In this document: positions 1 through 8,330 of the stretch, piece after piece
Position numbering within the stretch: the stretch's first letter is position 1
Layout of the letters: every line of letters starts with the position of its first letter
NCBI GenBank assembly: GCA_963775275.1
Contig: CAVZII010000005.1
Location: 3,100,001-3,164,000, forward strand
Direction of reading: 5' to 3'
DNA length: 64,000 nucleotides
Source of the DNA: JANWHQ01 sp963775275
GTDB taxonomy: Bacteria > Pseudomonadota > Alphaproteobacteria > Caulobacterales > Caulobacteraceae
Program-made: the position numbers and the translations under genes
The notes under the pieces: generated by a model
Seen by the model: the letters and a program-made list of their open reading frames with translations, nothing else
What the model was told of the DNA's origin: nothing
The model's database searches: none

Positions 1-325
1 CGATCCGCCGCTCCAGCGCCGCGAGCGCGTCCAGATGGCGCGGGTCGACGCCTGACGCCGAGCCCAGCGACAGGGCGGTGGCGTGCAGCGAGACCGGGTA
101 GTCCAGCCTCACGCGTTCCAGCTCGAGCGCGGCGGGCTGGTCGCGCAGGTAGTTCTCGGGATGGACCTCGAACCAGGCCGTGTCCGGGCGCTCGGCCAGG
201 ACGCGGCGATGGTGGGGGAAGCGCAGCCCGATCCCGGCGCGAGCCGGGACCAGAGCGCTCTTCGCGGCCGCGCCGCAGTCGGGGGTCTGGAGGATCGGTT
301 CCACGCCGCGGCCGCTCGGGTTCAC
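1..325 (-). CDS. bufB: DUF692 (BufB-type) protein, N-terminal part, runs off the window
   Basis: A GTG start at 325 shares the GTGA overlap with the stop of bufA, so the two genes are translationally coupled. The 108 visible residues carry the DUF692 N-terminal signature: a GIGLRFPHHR stretch near residue 32, then WFEVHPENY near residue 52, both expected metal-site segments of this TIM-barrel family. DUF692 proteins are multinuclear iron enzymes that usually act on a partner peptide, and next to DUF2282 they are thought to modify bufferin precursors. The C-terminal two thirds lie beyond position 1. Family assignment is firm; the function is inferred from family and neighbour. Confidence 0.85.
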   Translation of the reverse strand, partial: MNPSGRGVEPILQTPDCGAAAKSALVPARAGIGLRFPHHRRVLAERPDTAWFEVHPENYLRDQPAALELERVRLDYPVSLHATALSLGSASGVDPRHLDALAALERRI

Positions 326-600
326 TTGCCCGCGGTCAGGCTGCCGCCGGCGAGCTTGGCGCACGCGCCCTTGGGCAGATAGACGAAGGAGGACTTGTCC
401 CCGTTGCGGGTCGACTGGCCGGCGCAGGAGTGGATGCCGGCGGCGCAGTCGTTCTTGCCGGCCTTGGCCACGCCGTAGCACTTCTCCGAGCCCTGGGGCT
501 GGGCGACCATGCCGGCCTGGGCCTGGGAGACGACGGCGGCCAGGGCGAGGGCGCCGAGGACCGAGGAGGCGGCGAGGGCGGTCTTGGCGGTGGTGTTCAT
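322..600 (-). CDS. bufA: DUF2282 (BufA1-type bufferin) secreted small protein
   Basis: A 92-residue protein with an N-terminal signal peptide (about residues 1-29) and a short mature part containing four cysteines in EKCYG, KNDCAAG, HSCAG and KGACAKL contexts, the pattern of DUF2282. Members of this family called bufferins are thiol-modified periplasmic metallophores that buffer copper. An AAGGACG ribosome site lies about 6 bases before the ATG. It heads an operon with the DUF692 gene and is divergent from the sigF-nrsF pair. The export signal and cysteines are visible; metal binding here is inferred. Confidence 0.85.
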   Translation of the reverse strand: MNTTAKTALAASSVLGALALAAVVSQAQAGMVAQPQGSEKCYGVAKAGKNDCAAGIHSCAGQSTRNGDKSSFVYLPKGACAKLAGGSLTAGK

Positions 601-660
601 CGGAAACGTCCTTCAGCTGTCAGGTTTGCAGCGAGGCGGTCGCCGCCCCGCACCCACTTG

Positions 661-685
661 TTCGTTGCGCCCCGGCGAAGGTTAC
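661..685 (-). promoter_or_regulatory. candidate SigF-type ECF promoter of the bufA operon
   Basis: On the minus strand GTAACC (680-685) is followed 15 bp later by CGAA (661-664), about 60 bp ahead of the bufA start. GTAACC and CGAA are the -35 and -10 elements I recall for the Caulobacter ECF factor SigF, whose regulon includes DUF2282/DUF692 operons. The sigma gene sits divergently right beside it. The spacer may be one base off the usual value. Confidence 0.6.
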
Positions 686-725
686 AGGATGCTCGCGCGC
701 GACCTCGACGCGGAGCCCGGCCTGC

Positions 726-1292
726 ATGGACGACGCCTCCCAGGCGCAGGAGAAGGCTTGGTCGCGGCTGATGCGCGCGGCCCAGGACGGCGACGCGCGC
801 ACCTACGAGCGGCTGCTCAGGGAGATCGCCCCCTTCATCCGCGCGCTCGCCCGGCGGCGGTTCAGGGACGAGGAAGCGGCCGAGGACGTGGTGCAGGACG
901 TGCTCTTGAGCCTGCACCGTGTGCGCCACAGCTATGATCCCGGCCGCCCGTTCACGCCCTGGCTGGCCGCCATCGCCCAGCGGCGGTCGATCGACGCCAT
1001 TCGGCGCAAGGTGCGCGTCTCGAGGCACGAGACGGCGGACGAGGCGGCCTTTGAAACCTATGCCGATCCGCGAGCGAACAAGGACCTGGAAGCGGGCGAG
1101 GCGGCCCAGCTCGTCGCCGCGCTCGTCGGCGAGCTGCCGCCCGGCCAACGCGAGGCGCTGGAACTGGTGAAACTGAAGGAACTGTCGCTGGCCGAAGCCT
1201 CGGCCGTCTCCGGCCAGTCGGTCGGCGGCCTGAAGGTCGGCGTCCACCGAGCGATCCGGACGCTTCGCACGAGACTGGGGCTTGCCGGATGA
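726..1292 (+). CDS. sigF: ECF-family RNA polymerase sigma factor (SigF-like)
   Basis: A 188-residue sigma factor with region 2 at about residues 30-95 (ARRRFRDEEAAEDVVQDVLL, then PWLAAIAQRRSIDAIRR) and region 4 at about 130-185 (LPPGQREALELV, then VGGLKVGVHRAIRTLR). The open frame extends far upstream, but ATG 726 gives the normal family length and begins just before region 2. The last four bases overlap the anti-sigma start (ATGA), so the pair is co-translated. By analogy with Caulobacter SigF it should drive the bufA-bufB operon under metal or oxidative stress; that role is inferred from gene order and the GTAACC-CGAA promoter. Confidence 0.85.
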   Translation: MDDASQAQEKAWSRLMRAAQDGDARTYERLLREIAPFIRALARRRFRDEEAAEDVVQDVLLSLHRVRHSYDPGRPFTPWLAAIAQRRSIDAIRRKVRVSRHETADEAAFETYADPRANKDLEAGEAAQLVAALVGELPPGQREALELVKLKELSLAEASAVSGQSVGGLKVGVHRAIRTLRTRLGLAG

Positions 1293-1936
1293 CCCGTTCG
1301 ACCGACGAGCTGATCGCCGCCCTGGCCGCCGACATCAGGCCGGTGCGCCGCCTGAAGCCGCCGATGACCCGCGCGCTGATCTGGATCGCCGCGGCGGCGC
1401 TCGCCGGCGCCCTCGCCGTGGCCCTGTTCGCGAACATGACCCTGTTCATGCACCGGATCCGGGACGGGCGCCTCCAGGTCGAGCTGGCCGCGACGCTCCT
1501 GACCGGGATCGCCGGCGTCATCGCCGCCTTCCACCTCAGCCTGCCCGACCGGCCCCGGACGTGGGCGCTCCTGCCCCTGCCGACCCTGGTCGTATGGCTC
1601 GCCGCCAGCGGGCTCGGGTGCTACCGCGACTGGATCGTCCAGGGCGCGGGCGGGCCGGAAGCCGGCCGCAGCCTGCAGTGCCTGATGTTCATCCTCGCCG
1701 CGAGCCTGCCGCTGGGCGCCGGCCTGATCTGGATGCTGGGCAAGGCCCGGCCGCTGGACCCGGTCGCGCCGGCCGCCGTGGGGGGCCTCGGCGTCGCCGC
1801 CGTCTCAGCCTTCCTGCTGCAGTTCTTCCACCCGTTCGAGGTCACCCTGACGGACCTCGGCCTGCACGCCGCGGCCGTGGCGGCGGTGGTGCTGCTCGCC
1901 TCGACGGCGGGCGTCCGGGCGATGCGGCCGGCCTGA
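1289..1936 (+). CDS. nrsF: NrsF-like (DUF1109) membrane anti-sigma factor
   Basis: A 215-residue inner-membrane protein with about six hydrophobic segments (near 29-49, 66-84, 92-110, 130-150, 160-180 and 188-210) and a short cytosolic N-terminus, the layout of DUF1109/NrsF anti-sigma factors. It overlaps the sigma gene by ATGA. Caulobacter NrsF releases SigF through conserved cysteines. Here cysteines occur at 111 and 131, but none in the C-terminal half: the segment around residue 181 reads FFHPFE, where relatives usually carry a cysteine followed by P. If that site matters, sensing may differ in this protein. Confidence 0.8.
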   Translation: MTRSTDELIAALAADIRPVRRLKPPMTRALIWIAAAALAGALAVALFANMTLFMHRIRDGRLQVELAATLLTGIAGVIAAFHLSLPDRPRTWALLPLPTLVVWLAASGLGCYRDWIVQGAGGPEAGRSLQCLMFILAASLPLGAGLIWMLGKARPLDPVAPAAVGGLGVAAVSAFLLQFFHPFEVTLTDLGLHAAAVAAVVLLASTAGVRAMRPA

Positions 1937-1955
1937 AGCCGGCCGCTCCGCGCCG

Positions 1956-2579
1956 CTACTTGTTCACGAACTCGATCTCGAGCGCTAGGTCGACGTTGTC
2001 GCTCACCGCGCCGCCCATGGCGCCGCCGGCGCCGAAGTCCGAGCGCTTGATCGCCCCGGTGGCCGAGAAGCCGACGCGCGCGGGACCGAAGTTGCTGGCC
2101 GGGCGGGACCCGTCGAAGGTGAGGTTCAGGCTCACCGGCTTGGTCACCCCGTGCAGGGTGAGGTCGCCCGTCATCGTCCCCTTGGCGCCGCCGGTCAGCT
2201 TGATGGCGGTGGAGGTGAAGGTGATGGTCGGGTGGTTCGGCGCGTCGAGGAACTCCTTGGCGAACTGGGTGCTGATCGCCGCATCGCCCTGGTCGAAGGA
2301 ATTGGCGTCGATCGTAGCGGTCACCTTGGAGGCGGCAGGCTTGGCCGGGTCGTAGTCGAAGCCGGCGTCGACCTTGTTCATGCGGAAGGTCGAGTGGGTC
2401 ATGCCCATGTGCTGGACGCGGATGGTCAGCGCTGTGTGGTGCGGATCGGAGGTGTAATGGCCGGCCGGGACCTTGGCCGGATCCATGTTCGGCGGCGGCA
2501 TGGCGGGCTGGGCGAAGGCCAGGCCCGCGCCCGTGGCGATCAGGACAGCCGCGAAGGCGGCGGCGACAGGACGTTTCAT
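1956..2579 (-). CDS. YceI family periplasmic protein
   Basis: A 207-residue protein with a cleavable signal peptide (residues 1-23) followed by the YceI lipocalin-like barrel. Family features are the early HYTSDPHHTALTIRVQH segment, FDYDPAKP, the KEFLDAPNHPTITFTS strand and the late GDLTLHGVTKPV motif. YceI proteins bind isoprenoid-like ligands in the periplasm and respond to base or membrane stress; the ligand here is unknown. A GGGGAG ribosome site lies about 8 bases before the ATG. It converges with nrsF and seems to be a single-gene unit. Confidence 0.88.
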   Translation of the reverse strand: MKRPVAAAFAAVLIATGAGLAFAQPAMPPPNMDPAKVPAGHYTSDPHHTALTIRVQHMGMTHSTFRMNKVDAGFDYDPAKPAASKVTATIDANSFDQGDAAISTQFAKEFLDAPNHPTITFTSTAIKLTGGAKGTMTGDLTLHGVTKPVSLNLTFDGSRPASNFGPARVGFSATGAIKRSDFGAGGAMGGAVSDNVDLALEIEFVNK

Positions 2580-2769
2580 GAGAGACTCCCCAAGGGTTCA
2601 GCGGTCTGGCCCCCGCGCACCCTAAAGCGCCTCTGGCAACACTGTGAAGCAGTTTCGGATCGCCAGGCGGATTGAGTCGTTGTGCGCGGGCAGTAGCGCG
2701 CCCGGCCGCCGGACGCCAAGATCGGGCCAGACCTCGCGACGCGAGTCGCCGTCCCAACGGAGATCGGCC

Positions 2770-4518
2770 ATGGCCTATGCGGCGCCGGTGAACGACCTGG
2801 CCTTCGCCCTGATCGAGACGGCGGGCCTGGACCACCTGTTCAACCACGTGCAGGGCCTGGATCGCGACACGGTCCAGGCGGTGCTGGAAGCGGCGGGCGA
2901 GCTGGCCGGAGGCGTGCTGGCGCCCCTGAACCGGATCGGCGACGTCCAGGGCTCGCGGCTCGAGAACGGCAAGGTCGTCTCGCCGGACGGCTTTCCCGCC
3001 GCCTACCGCGCCTTCGCCGAGGGGGGATGGAACAGCCTCTCGGCCGATCCGGCCTTCGGCGGCCAGGGCCTGCCCAAGGCGCTGGAGCTGGCGGTGTTCG
3101 AGATGATCAACGCCGCCAACATGTCCTTCGCGCTGTGCCCGACCCTGACCCAGGCGGCGATCGAGGCGCTGCAGGCGCACGGCTCCGAGCATCAGAAGGC
3201 GACCTACCTGCCCAAGCTCGTCTCCGGCGAATGGACGGGGACCATGCACCTGACCGAGCCCCAGGCGGGCACGGACCTCGGCGCGGTGCGCACCACCGCT
3301 TCGCCCGCGGGCGACGGGAGCTGGCGGATCGACGGCCAGAAGATCTTCATCACCTGGGGCGGCCACGACCTTGCCGACAACATCGTGCACATGATCCTGG
3401 CCAGGACGCCGGGCGCGCCGGAGGGCGTTCGCGGCTTGTCCCTGTTCCTGGCGTCGCAGCGGCTGGTGGGCGAGGACGGCAAGCTGGGCGAGGAGAACAC
3501 GCTCCATCCCGCGAGCCTCGAGCACAAGCTCGGCATCCACGCCTCGCCGACCTGCGTCATGCTCTACGAGGGGGCGACGGCGGAGCTGGTGGGCGAGCTG
3601 AACCAGGGCCTGCCCCACATGTTCACCATGATGAACGCGGCCCGCGTCGGCGTGGGGGTCCAGGGCGTCGGGATCGCCGAGGGCGCCTACCAGCACGCCC
3701 TGGCCTATGCGCGCGAGCGCCGCCAGGGGCGCTCGGAGTGGTCGACCGAGCGGCCGGCCGTGATCTACGACCACCCCGACGTGCGCCGGATGCTGGTGCT
3801 GATGAAGGCCAAGATCGAGGCGGCGCGGGGGATCTGCCTCTCGGCCGGGGTCGCGGCGGACATCGCGCGGATCTCGCCGGACGCCGAGGAGCGGCGCATC
3901 GCGGGGCTGAGGGCCGAGCTCCTGACCCCCATCGCCAAGGCCTGGTCCACCGACGTCGGCGTCGAGGTCGCCTCCCTGGGCGTGCAGGTGCACGGCGGCA
4001 TGGGTTTCATCGAGGAGACCGGCGCGGCCCAGTACTACCGCGACGCCCGCATCGCCCCGATCTACGAGGGGACCAACGGCATCCAGGCGATCGACCTGGT
4101 GGGCCGCAAGCTCGTCATGGACGGCGGCCAGCCCATGCTCGACGTGATCGACCAGATCGAGACCCTGGCCGGGTTTCTGGGGCGGATGCAGGGGCTGGAG
4201 CTGGTGGGCCACCGGCTCATGGCCGGCGCCAAGGCCATGGCCAGCGCGTCCAACTGGCTGGTCAAGCAGTCCGGGCCCGACGCCCAGGCCGGCGCGGCGG
4301 CCTTCCTGACCCTCTGCGGCGAGGTGCTGGGCGGATTCATGCTGGCCCAGGGCGCGCGACGGGCCTTCGAGCGGATGCACGAGGGCGAGGCCTCGGCGTG
4401 GCTGGGCGGCAAGATCGGCCTCGCCCAGGTCTACGCCGACCAGATCCTCACCGCCGCCCCCGGCCGCGCCGAGGCGGTGGTCCAGGGCGCTCACGTGCTC
4501 CAGGCGGTGGACCTGTAG
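2770..4518 (+). CDS. acyl-CoA dehydrogenase with C-terminal extension (DmdC-like)
   Basis: A 582-residue flavoprotein of the long ACAD type (ordinary members have about 380 residues). It has the TGTMHLTEPQAGTDLG FAD/substrate motif near residue 160, KIFITWGGHD, the C-terminal ACAD helices with QVHGGMGFIEE and ARIAPIYEGTNGIQAIDLVGRK, and a further helical domain of about 130 residues. This organisation matches 3-methylmercaptopropionyl-CoA dehydrogenase (DmdC) and similar acyl-CoA dehydrogenases, so the substrate is uncertain. ATG 2770 is preferred over the upstream open frame because GGAG sits about 8 bases ahead. It is a single gene ending against a hairpin repeat. Confidence 0.85.
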   Translation: MAYAAPVNDLAFALIETAGLDHLFNHVQGLDRDTVQAVLEAAGELAGGVLAPLNRIGDVQGSRLENGKVVSPDGFPAAYRAFAEGGWNSLSADPAFGGQGLPKALELAVFEMINAANMSFALCPTLTQAAIEALQAHGSEHQKATYLPKLVSGEWTGTMHLTEPQAGTDLGAVRTTASPAGDGSWRIDGQKIFITWGGHDLADNIVHMILARTPGAPEGVRGLSLFLASQRLVGEDGKLGEENTLHPASLEHKLGIHASPTCVMLYEGATAELVGELNQGLPHMFTMMNAARVGVGVQGVGIAEGAYQHALAYARERRQGRSEWSTERPAVIYDHPDVRRMLVLMKAKIEAARGICLSAGVAADIARISPDAEERRIAGLRAELLTPIAKAWSTDVGVEVASLGVQVHGGMGFIEETGAAQYYRDARIAPIYEGTNGIQAIDLVGRKLVMDGGQPMLDVIDQIETLAGFLGRMQGLELVGHRLMAGAKAMASASNWLVKQSGPDAQAGAAAFLTLCGEVLGGFMLAQGARRAFERMHEGEASAWLGGKIGLAQVYADQILTAAPGRAEAVVQGAHVLQAVDL

Positions 4519-4553
4519 GCCCGCCCCCTCCGTCTCGGCGAATGCGCCCCGAT

Positions 4554-4646
4554 CCACCTTCCCCAGAGGGGGAGGATTTGCGGTCCGCGCTGACCGACAT
4601 CTTCCCCCCTTGGGGGAAGTCCGCCGCGAAGCGGCGGGAAGGGGCC
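4554..4646. repeat. dispersed GC-rich hairpin repeat (P1 family), solitary copy
   Basis: The gap between two converging genes holds CTTCCCC-type hairpins: an imperfect one at about 4554-4576, then CTTCCCCCC/TTGGGGGAAG directly followed by CCGCC-GCGAA-GGCGG. Read on the minus strand the second part is the same double hairpin (C/G-run stem plus CTTCGCG-loop stem) found repeatedly at 57461-58780 and 62783-62857. It may also serve as a bidirectional terminator for the two genes. Confidence 0.75.
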
Positions 4647-4649
4647 GGG

Positions 4650-5132
4650 CTAAAGCTGCTCCAGCATGTAGTCGGCGGAGCTGACGCGGAATTCGCCGCC
4701 CTGCTCGACGTTCAGCGAGGTGATCACCCCGTCCTTGGCGACCAGGGAATAGCGCTGCGAGCGCGTGCCCATGCCGAAGCCCGAGGCGTCGAGCTCCAGA
4801 CCGATGGCCTTGGTGAAGGCGCCGTTGCCGTCCGCCAGCATCACCACGTCCGAGCCCACCCCCTGGTCCTTGCCCCAGGCGGCCATGACGAAGACGTCGT
4901 TCACCGAAACGCAGGCGATGACGTCGACTCCCTTGGCGCGAAGCTCGGCCGCCTTCTCCTTGAAGCCAGGCAGGTGCTTCATCGAGCAGGTCGGGGTGAA
5001 GGCGCCCGGCACAGCGAACAGGGCAACGGTCTTGCCCTTGAACAGCTCGTCGGTGGTGACGGGCTTGGGGCCCTCCGGGCCCATGGTGGTGAAGGTCGCG
5101 CTGGGAACCTTGTCGCCGACTTTGACGGCCAT
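4650..5132 (-). CDS. peroxiredoxin, Prx5 type
   Basis: A 160-residue cytosolic redoxin that reduces hydrogen peroxide and organic hydroperoxides. The peroxidatic motif PGAFTPTCS is complete, with Cys49 and Thr46; a second cysteine is in VIACVSV near residue 74. Later segments such as VMLADGNGAFTKAIGLELD and GTRSQRYS are typical of the Prx5/AHP1 group. No glutaredoxin domain is fused. The ATG follows AAGGAGG at ideal spacing. The electron donor cannot be read from the sequence. Confidence 0.92.
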   Translation of the reverse strand: MAVKVGDKVPSATFTTMGPEGPKPVTTDELFKGKTVALFAVPGAFTPTCSMKHLPGFKEKAAELRAKGVDVIACVSVNDVFVMAAWGKDQGVGSDVVMLADGNGAFTKAIGLELDASGFGMGTRSQRYSLVAKDGVITSLNVEQGGEFRVSSADYMLEQL

Positions 5133-5227
5133 GGGAGCCTCCTTGTGCTCGGGGTCCAGTCATTTAGCCGCGCGCGTTTGTCGCGCCAACCCCGGGCGCC
5201 TTGAAACCCGGCCGCCAAGCGAGGATC

Positions 5228-5917
5228 ATGCAAGTCATGGACAAGAACAGGCCGGCGCCCCTGAGCTCCGATCCTGTGGGGTCTGAACATCCCGCCGGGC
5301 CGAAGGACGTGTCCGGCGCCACGGCGGGCGAGGCGCTCCGCCGCTCCAGGCCCGAGGGCGCCGACGGGTACCTCGACGGCCGCATCCTGATCGCCATGCC
5401 GGGCATCGGCGAACCGTTCGAGCGCATGATCATGATCATGTGCGTGCACGACGAGGAGCAGGCCATGGCCATCGCGCTCAACCGGCCGCTGGAAGGGCTG
5501 ACCGTGGGGGGCCTCCTGAAGCGGCTCGGGATGGGTTCGGACGCCGCGCTGGACGGGCCTGTGCTGTTCGGCGGGCCGGTGGAGCGGTCCAGGGGCTATG
5601 TCCTGCACAGCGACGATTATGCCAGCGCCAATTCCACCTTGCCGGTGGCCGAGGGCGTGGCCCTGACCGACACGCGCGAGGTGCTGGACGCGCTGGGCGA
5701 TCCCTCCCGCCGGCCGAGCCGGGCGCTGCTCGCCCTCGGCTACGCCGGCTGGGGCCCGGGCCAGCTCGAGACCGAGCTGAAGGAAGGGGTCTGGCTGACC
5801 TGCGACCCGGACGAGGAGCTGATCTTCGGCGTGGATCACGAGGCCAAGTGGGTCCGCGCGCTGGAGAAGATCGGCGTCAGCGCCGACCGCCTGTCGACTC
5901 AGGCGGGGCGGGCGTAG
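5228..5917 (+). CDS. YqgE/AlgH family protein (UPF0301)
   Basis: A protein of about 229 residues with the UPF0301 signature: GRILIAMPGIGEPFE at the domain start, then ALNRPLEGLTV, GGPVERSRGYVLHS, and near the end ALGYAGWGPGQLETELKEGVW. The biochemical role of this conserved family is not established. About 45 residues precede the domain and are of low complexity. Starts at 5228 and 5237 are both possible, since a single GAGG at 5221-5224 serves either. The upstream neighbour is the divergent peroxiredoxin gene. Confidence 0.85.
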   Translation: MQVMDKNRPAPLSSDPVGSEHPAGPKDVSGATAGEALRRSRPEGADGYLDGRILIAMPGIGEPFERMIMIMCVHDEEQAMAIALNRPLEGLTVGGLLKRLGMGSDAALDGPVLFGGPVERSRGYVLHSDDYASANSTLPVAEGVALTDTREVLDALGDPSRRPSRALLALGYAGWGPGQLETELKEGVWLTCDPDEELIFGVDHEAKWVRALEKIGVSADRLSTQAGRA

Positions 5918-6062
5918 CGGGGCGGCCGCCGCCAGATAGAAGGCCGGCGCCGCGGTCAGGGGGCCCACATGGCCGCCGGCCAAGGGCTTCGACGCCCCCG
6001 ATCGGCAAGATCCGACGGCGCAGGCGGTCCAATCTGACCGGACCAGGCTCCAGGCGCCGCGA

Positions 6063-6590
6063 CTACCCTGCCGCCGATGCGCCGGCCCGGAAGGCCTCGG
6101 CGGCGGCGTCCATGTCGCGCACCGGGTTGCCGGGCCCCGAGTTGCGGCCCTGGAGGAACTCGTTGAGGACCCGGCGCCTGGCGAACAGCCACCGGCCGTC
6201 CACCTTGGCGAGGTCGTCCTCATAGATGCCGTAGGTGGCCATCTTCATGGTGTCCTGGGGGCCGTGGTTGGCCATCTCCAGCCAGAGCGCGCGGGCCCAG
6301 GCGCGGTCGCCTTCGACGCGGATGACGGACTGCAGGATGACGTGGCGCAGATTGGCGGGCTGGCCGTCCTCGGTGTGGTAGAACTTGCCGATGTTCTCGG
6401 CGAACTGCGCGACCGTCTCGCGGATCGCCGGGCGGCCCCTGCTGGTCCCGCGGGCGAACTCGAGCTCGCCGTCCTCGGTGAAGGTGTCGGCGTAGGCGTC
6501 CCAGTCATGGTAGTCGATGGCGAAGAGATAGCGCGCCATCAGATCCTCGATCTCGGCGCGATCCTGGGCATAGGTGCTGCTGTAAGGCAT
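6063..6590 (-). CDS. SnoaL-like (NTF2 fold) protein
   Basis: A 175-residue cytosolic protein with a SnoaL_4-type cone fold: DRAEIEDLMARYLFAIDYHDWDAY at the start, DTFTEDGELEF, RHVILQSVIRVEGDRAWARA and WLFARRRVL. Such proteins include dehydratases, isomerases and hydroxylases acting on polyketide, steroid or aromatic rings, so the substrate cannot be assigned. ATG 6588-6590 is chosen because the domain starts about ten residues later and the upstream extension is proline/arginine-rich without conservation. It converges with the YqgE gene across 145 bp with no visible gene. Confidence 0.8.
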   Translation of the reverse strand: MPYSSTYAQDRAEIEDLMARYLFAIDYHDWDAYADTFTEDGELEFARGTSRGRPAIRETVAQFAENIGKFYHTEDGQPANLRHVILQSVIRVEGDRAWARALWLEMANHGPQDTMKMATYGIYEDDLAKVDGRWLFARRRVLNEFLQGRNSGPGNPVRDMDAAAEAFRAGASAAG

Positions 6591-6797
6591 CGGACTGGTC
6601 TCCCTGACAGGCGGACGTCCCGCCCGCTCTTCTTCCCGGCTCCCTCGCCGCCGCTGTCCGGCAGGAGCGCATCCCCCTGCCGGCCAGCGTCGGCGCAGGC
6701 GATCACATAGCGGCGGATCGCCCCGGAGTCGTCCCCCCGCGCGGCAAGCCCGGCGTGGCCGCCCGGGCGGCCCTGGAACAGGTCGGGAACTATCCGG

Positions 6798-6825
6798 TTG
6801 ACGTACCAAGCCCTAGGTGTAGTAT
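6798..6825 (+). promoter_or_regulatory. sigma-70-type promoter of the transposase
   Basis: TTGACG at 6798-6803, a 16-bp spacer and TAGTAT at 6820-6825 form a near-consensus promoter inside the candidate left end of the element. Transcription would begin near 6832, so the GTG at 6826 cannot be the translation start; this favours ATG 6853. Confidence 0.65.
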
Positions 6826-6852
6826 GTGGCTCACAAACCGAGAGCCAGTCCG

Positions 6853-7857
6853 ATGCCTTCCCGTAAGTCCACCCTTGAAGCCAAGCGCGCCGCAGCTAAG
6901 GCGCGCGGTCCTGTCCGTAAGACCAACCTGAAAGACCCGATCTACCACGACGAGGATGCCGCTCGGGCGCACCTGGAAAGCCTGCTCTGGCCGCAAGGCC
7001 CGGTCTGCCCGCGCTGTGGCGTCATGGAGGGCCGGATCACCAAGCTTCAAGGGGCCAGCACCCGGCCGGGCGTCTACAAGTGCAAGGACTGCCGCAAGCC
7101 CTTCAGCGTGACCGTTGGAACGGTCATGGAGCGCTCGCACGTCCCGCTGTCCAAGTGGATACTCGCCGCGCACTTCATGGCGTCATCCAAGAAGGGGATG
7201 AGCGCCCTGCAACTGCAACGGTTGCTGGGCACGAATTACGAAACGGCCTGGTTCCTGTTCCACCGCCTTCGCGAGTGCCCGAAGAAGGTCGATCGCGGCC
7301 CCATGGGCGGAGAAGGCAAGACGGTTGAGGCCGATGAAACCTATGTTGGGGGCAAGAACGAGAACCGCCACGCCAGCAAGCGCCTGCCTCGTGATCTCGC
7401 CTTGGACCGCAAGCATAAGATCGTGACCCTTGTGGAACGCGACGGCGAGGCCCGTTCCTTCCACGTCGCCAACGTGACCGCCAAGACCCTCCGCACGGTC
7501 CTGGTCAAGAACGTGAGCCGCAAGTCCAACCTGATGACGGACGGGGCAAACGTCTATCTAGGCGTGGGCTCAGAGTTCGCCAGCCATGCTTGGACCGACC
7601 ACGCCAGCGGCGAGTATGTCCGTCCCGGCGGCATCCATTCCAACACCGCCGAAAGCTACTTCGCCATTCTCAAGCGTGGCGTCTACGGCTCGTTCCACAG
7701 CATCAGCGAAGCCCATATGCATCGCTACTTGGTCGAGTTCGATTTCAGGTATTCGACCCGCGATCTGGCGGACGTTGACCGCGCCGCCGAACTGCTCCGG
7801 GGCGCCAAGGGCAAGCGCCTGATGTATCGACAGCCTGACGAAGCCGCGCACGCTTAA
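6853..7857 (+). CDS. IS1595-family transposase
   Basis: A 334-residue transposase. An N-terminal zinc ribbon (CPRCG near residue 54, CKDC near 77, then FSVTVGT) precedes the ISXO2-type DDE domain: EADETYVGGKNE, then MTDGANVY and HSNTAESYFAILKRGVYGSFH, closing with the HMHRYLVEFDFRYSTR motif typical of the family. The protein looks full length and undamaged, so the element may be active. Codon use is less GC-biased than in its neighbours, in line with recent arrival. Confidence 0.93.
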   Translation: MPSRKSTLEAKRAAAKARGPVRKTNLKDPIYHDEDAARAHLESLLWPQGPVCPRCGVMEGRITKLQGASTRPGVYKCKDCRKPFSVTVGTVMERSHVPLSKWILAAHFMASSKKGMSALQLQRLLGTNYETAWFLFHRLRECPKKVDRGPMGGEGKTVEADETYVGGKNENRHASKRLPRDLALDRKHKIVTLVERDGEARSFHVANVTAKTLRTVLVKNVSRKSNLMTDGANVYLGVGSEFASHAWTDHASGEYVRPGGIHSNTAESYFAILKRGVYGSFHSISEAHMHRYLVEFDFRYSTRDLADVDRAAELLRGAKGKRLMYRQPDEAAHA

Positions 7858-8330
7858 GCAGAAGGCCCGAAGGATCGTCATCCTTCGCAAGAAGGCCCAA
7901 AGACTCGGCGCCGACCGCAAACAGTGATCCAATAGAAAAGGCCACGGGCGATTCGACGTCGCTCCGTGGCCTTAACCGCCGTGTGGGGCGGGTCGTGATC
8001 ACGAAGCCGAGATTCTAACAAGTCTGGAGTCCCGGTCAACCTCGCACGGCCCTTTGCAAGAAAGGGCCATCCACGGCCAAGACCATCTGTCGTCCCGAAC
8101 GCAAGGGCAGGAATGCCCCTAAGACGGTTCCGGTCGCTCCGCATAAGCGGGCGGCGCCGAAGCCGATTCGGAAGGGGGGCTGCTAGCCTTTGTGTTGCCA
8201 CTCCGGTCGCGCTTGGGGCGCGGCTGGGGCGGCGTTTTCAGAAGTTGCAGCAACAGCGCGTCGCGTCGCTGGTCCGGGCCGTCGTCGCTTGCGCTGTTGT
8301 CGTGACCAGCAGTCATGGACCCGCAGTCTA
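7858..8330. other. non-coding stretch with hairpins at and after the IS1595 right end
   Basis: No convincing gene. It holds a perfect 10-bp stem (AAGGCCACGG at 7938-7947, CCGTGGCCTT at 7964-7973) that could end transposase transcription, a 12-bp palindrome TCGTGATCACGA at 7993-8004, the candidate right IS end at 8035-8041, and an 8-bp stem GGCCCTTT/AAAGGGCC at 8048-8068. Confidence 0.6.

Larger units (their letters stand above)
6796..8041 (+). mobile_element. IS1595-family insertion sequence
   Basis: The element comprises the transposase plus flanks. GGTTGAC at 6796-6802 recurs inverted (GTCAACC) at 8035-8041, giving candidate ends and an element of 1246 bp; beyond these seven bases the ends barely match. 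The eight bases outside each end differ, so the target duplication expected for this family is absent and the exact boundaries are uncertain. Next to it lie a decayed HNH gene and large palindromes, marking an accessory patch. Confidence 0.65.

Noticed and set aside
180..725. Upstream in-frame extension of the sigma factor
   Set aside because: Arg/Pro-rich and antisense to bufA; the sigma domain begins only after ATG 726, which gives normal length.
1621..5163. Very long open frame on the minus strand (about 1180 codons)
   Set aside because: It runs antisense through nrsF and the acyl-CoA dehydrogenase and across YceI and peroxiredoxin in other frames; composition is Arg/Gly/His-rich, as expected for a shadow frame in GC-rich DNA.
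7878..8201. Minus-strand open frame beside the IS1595 element as a passenger gene
   Set aside because: It crosses the IS terminus and hairpins, has no ribosome site and no recognisable motif.
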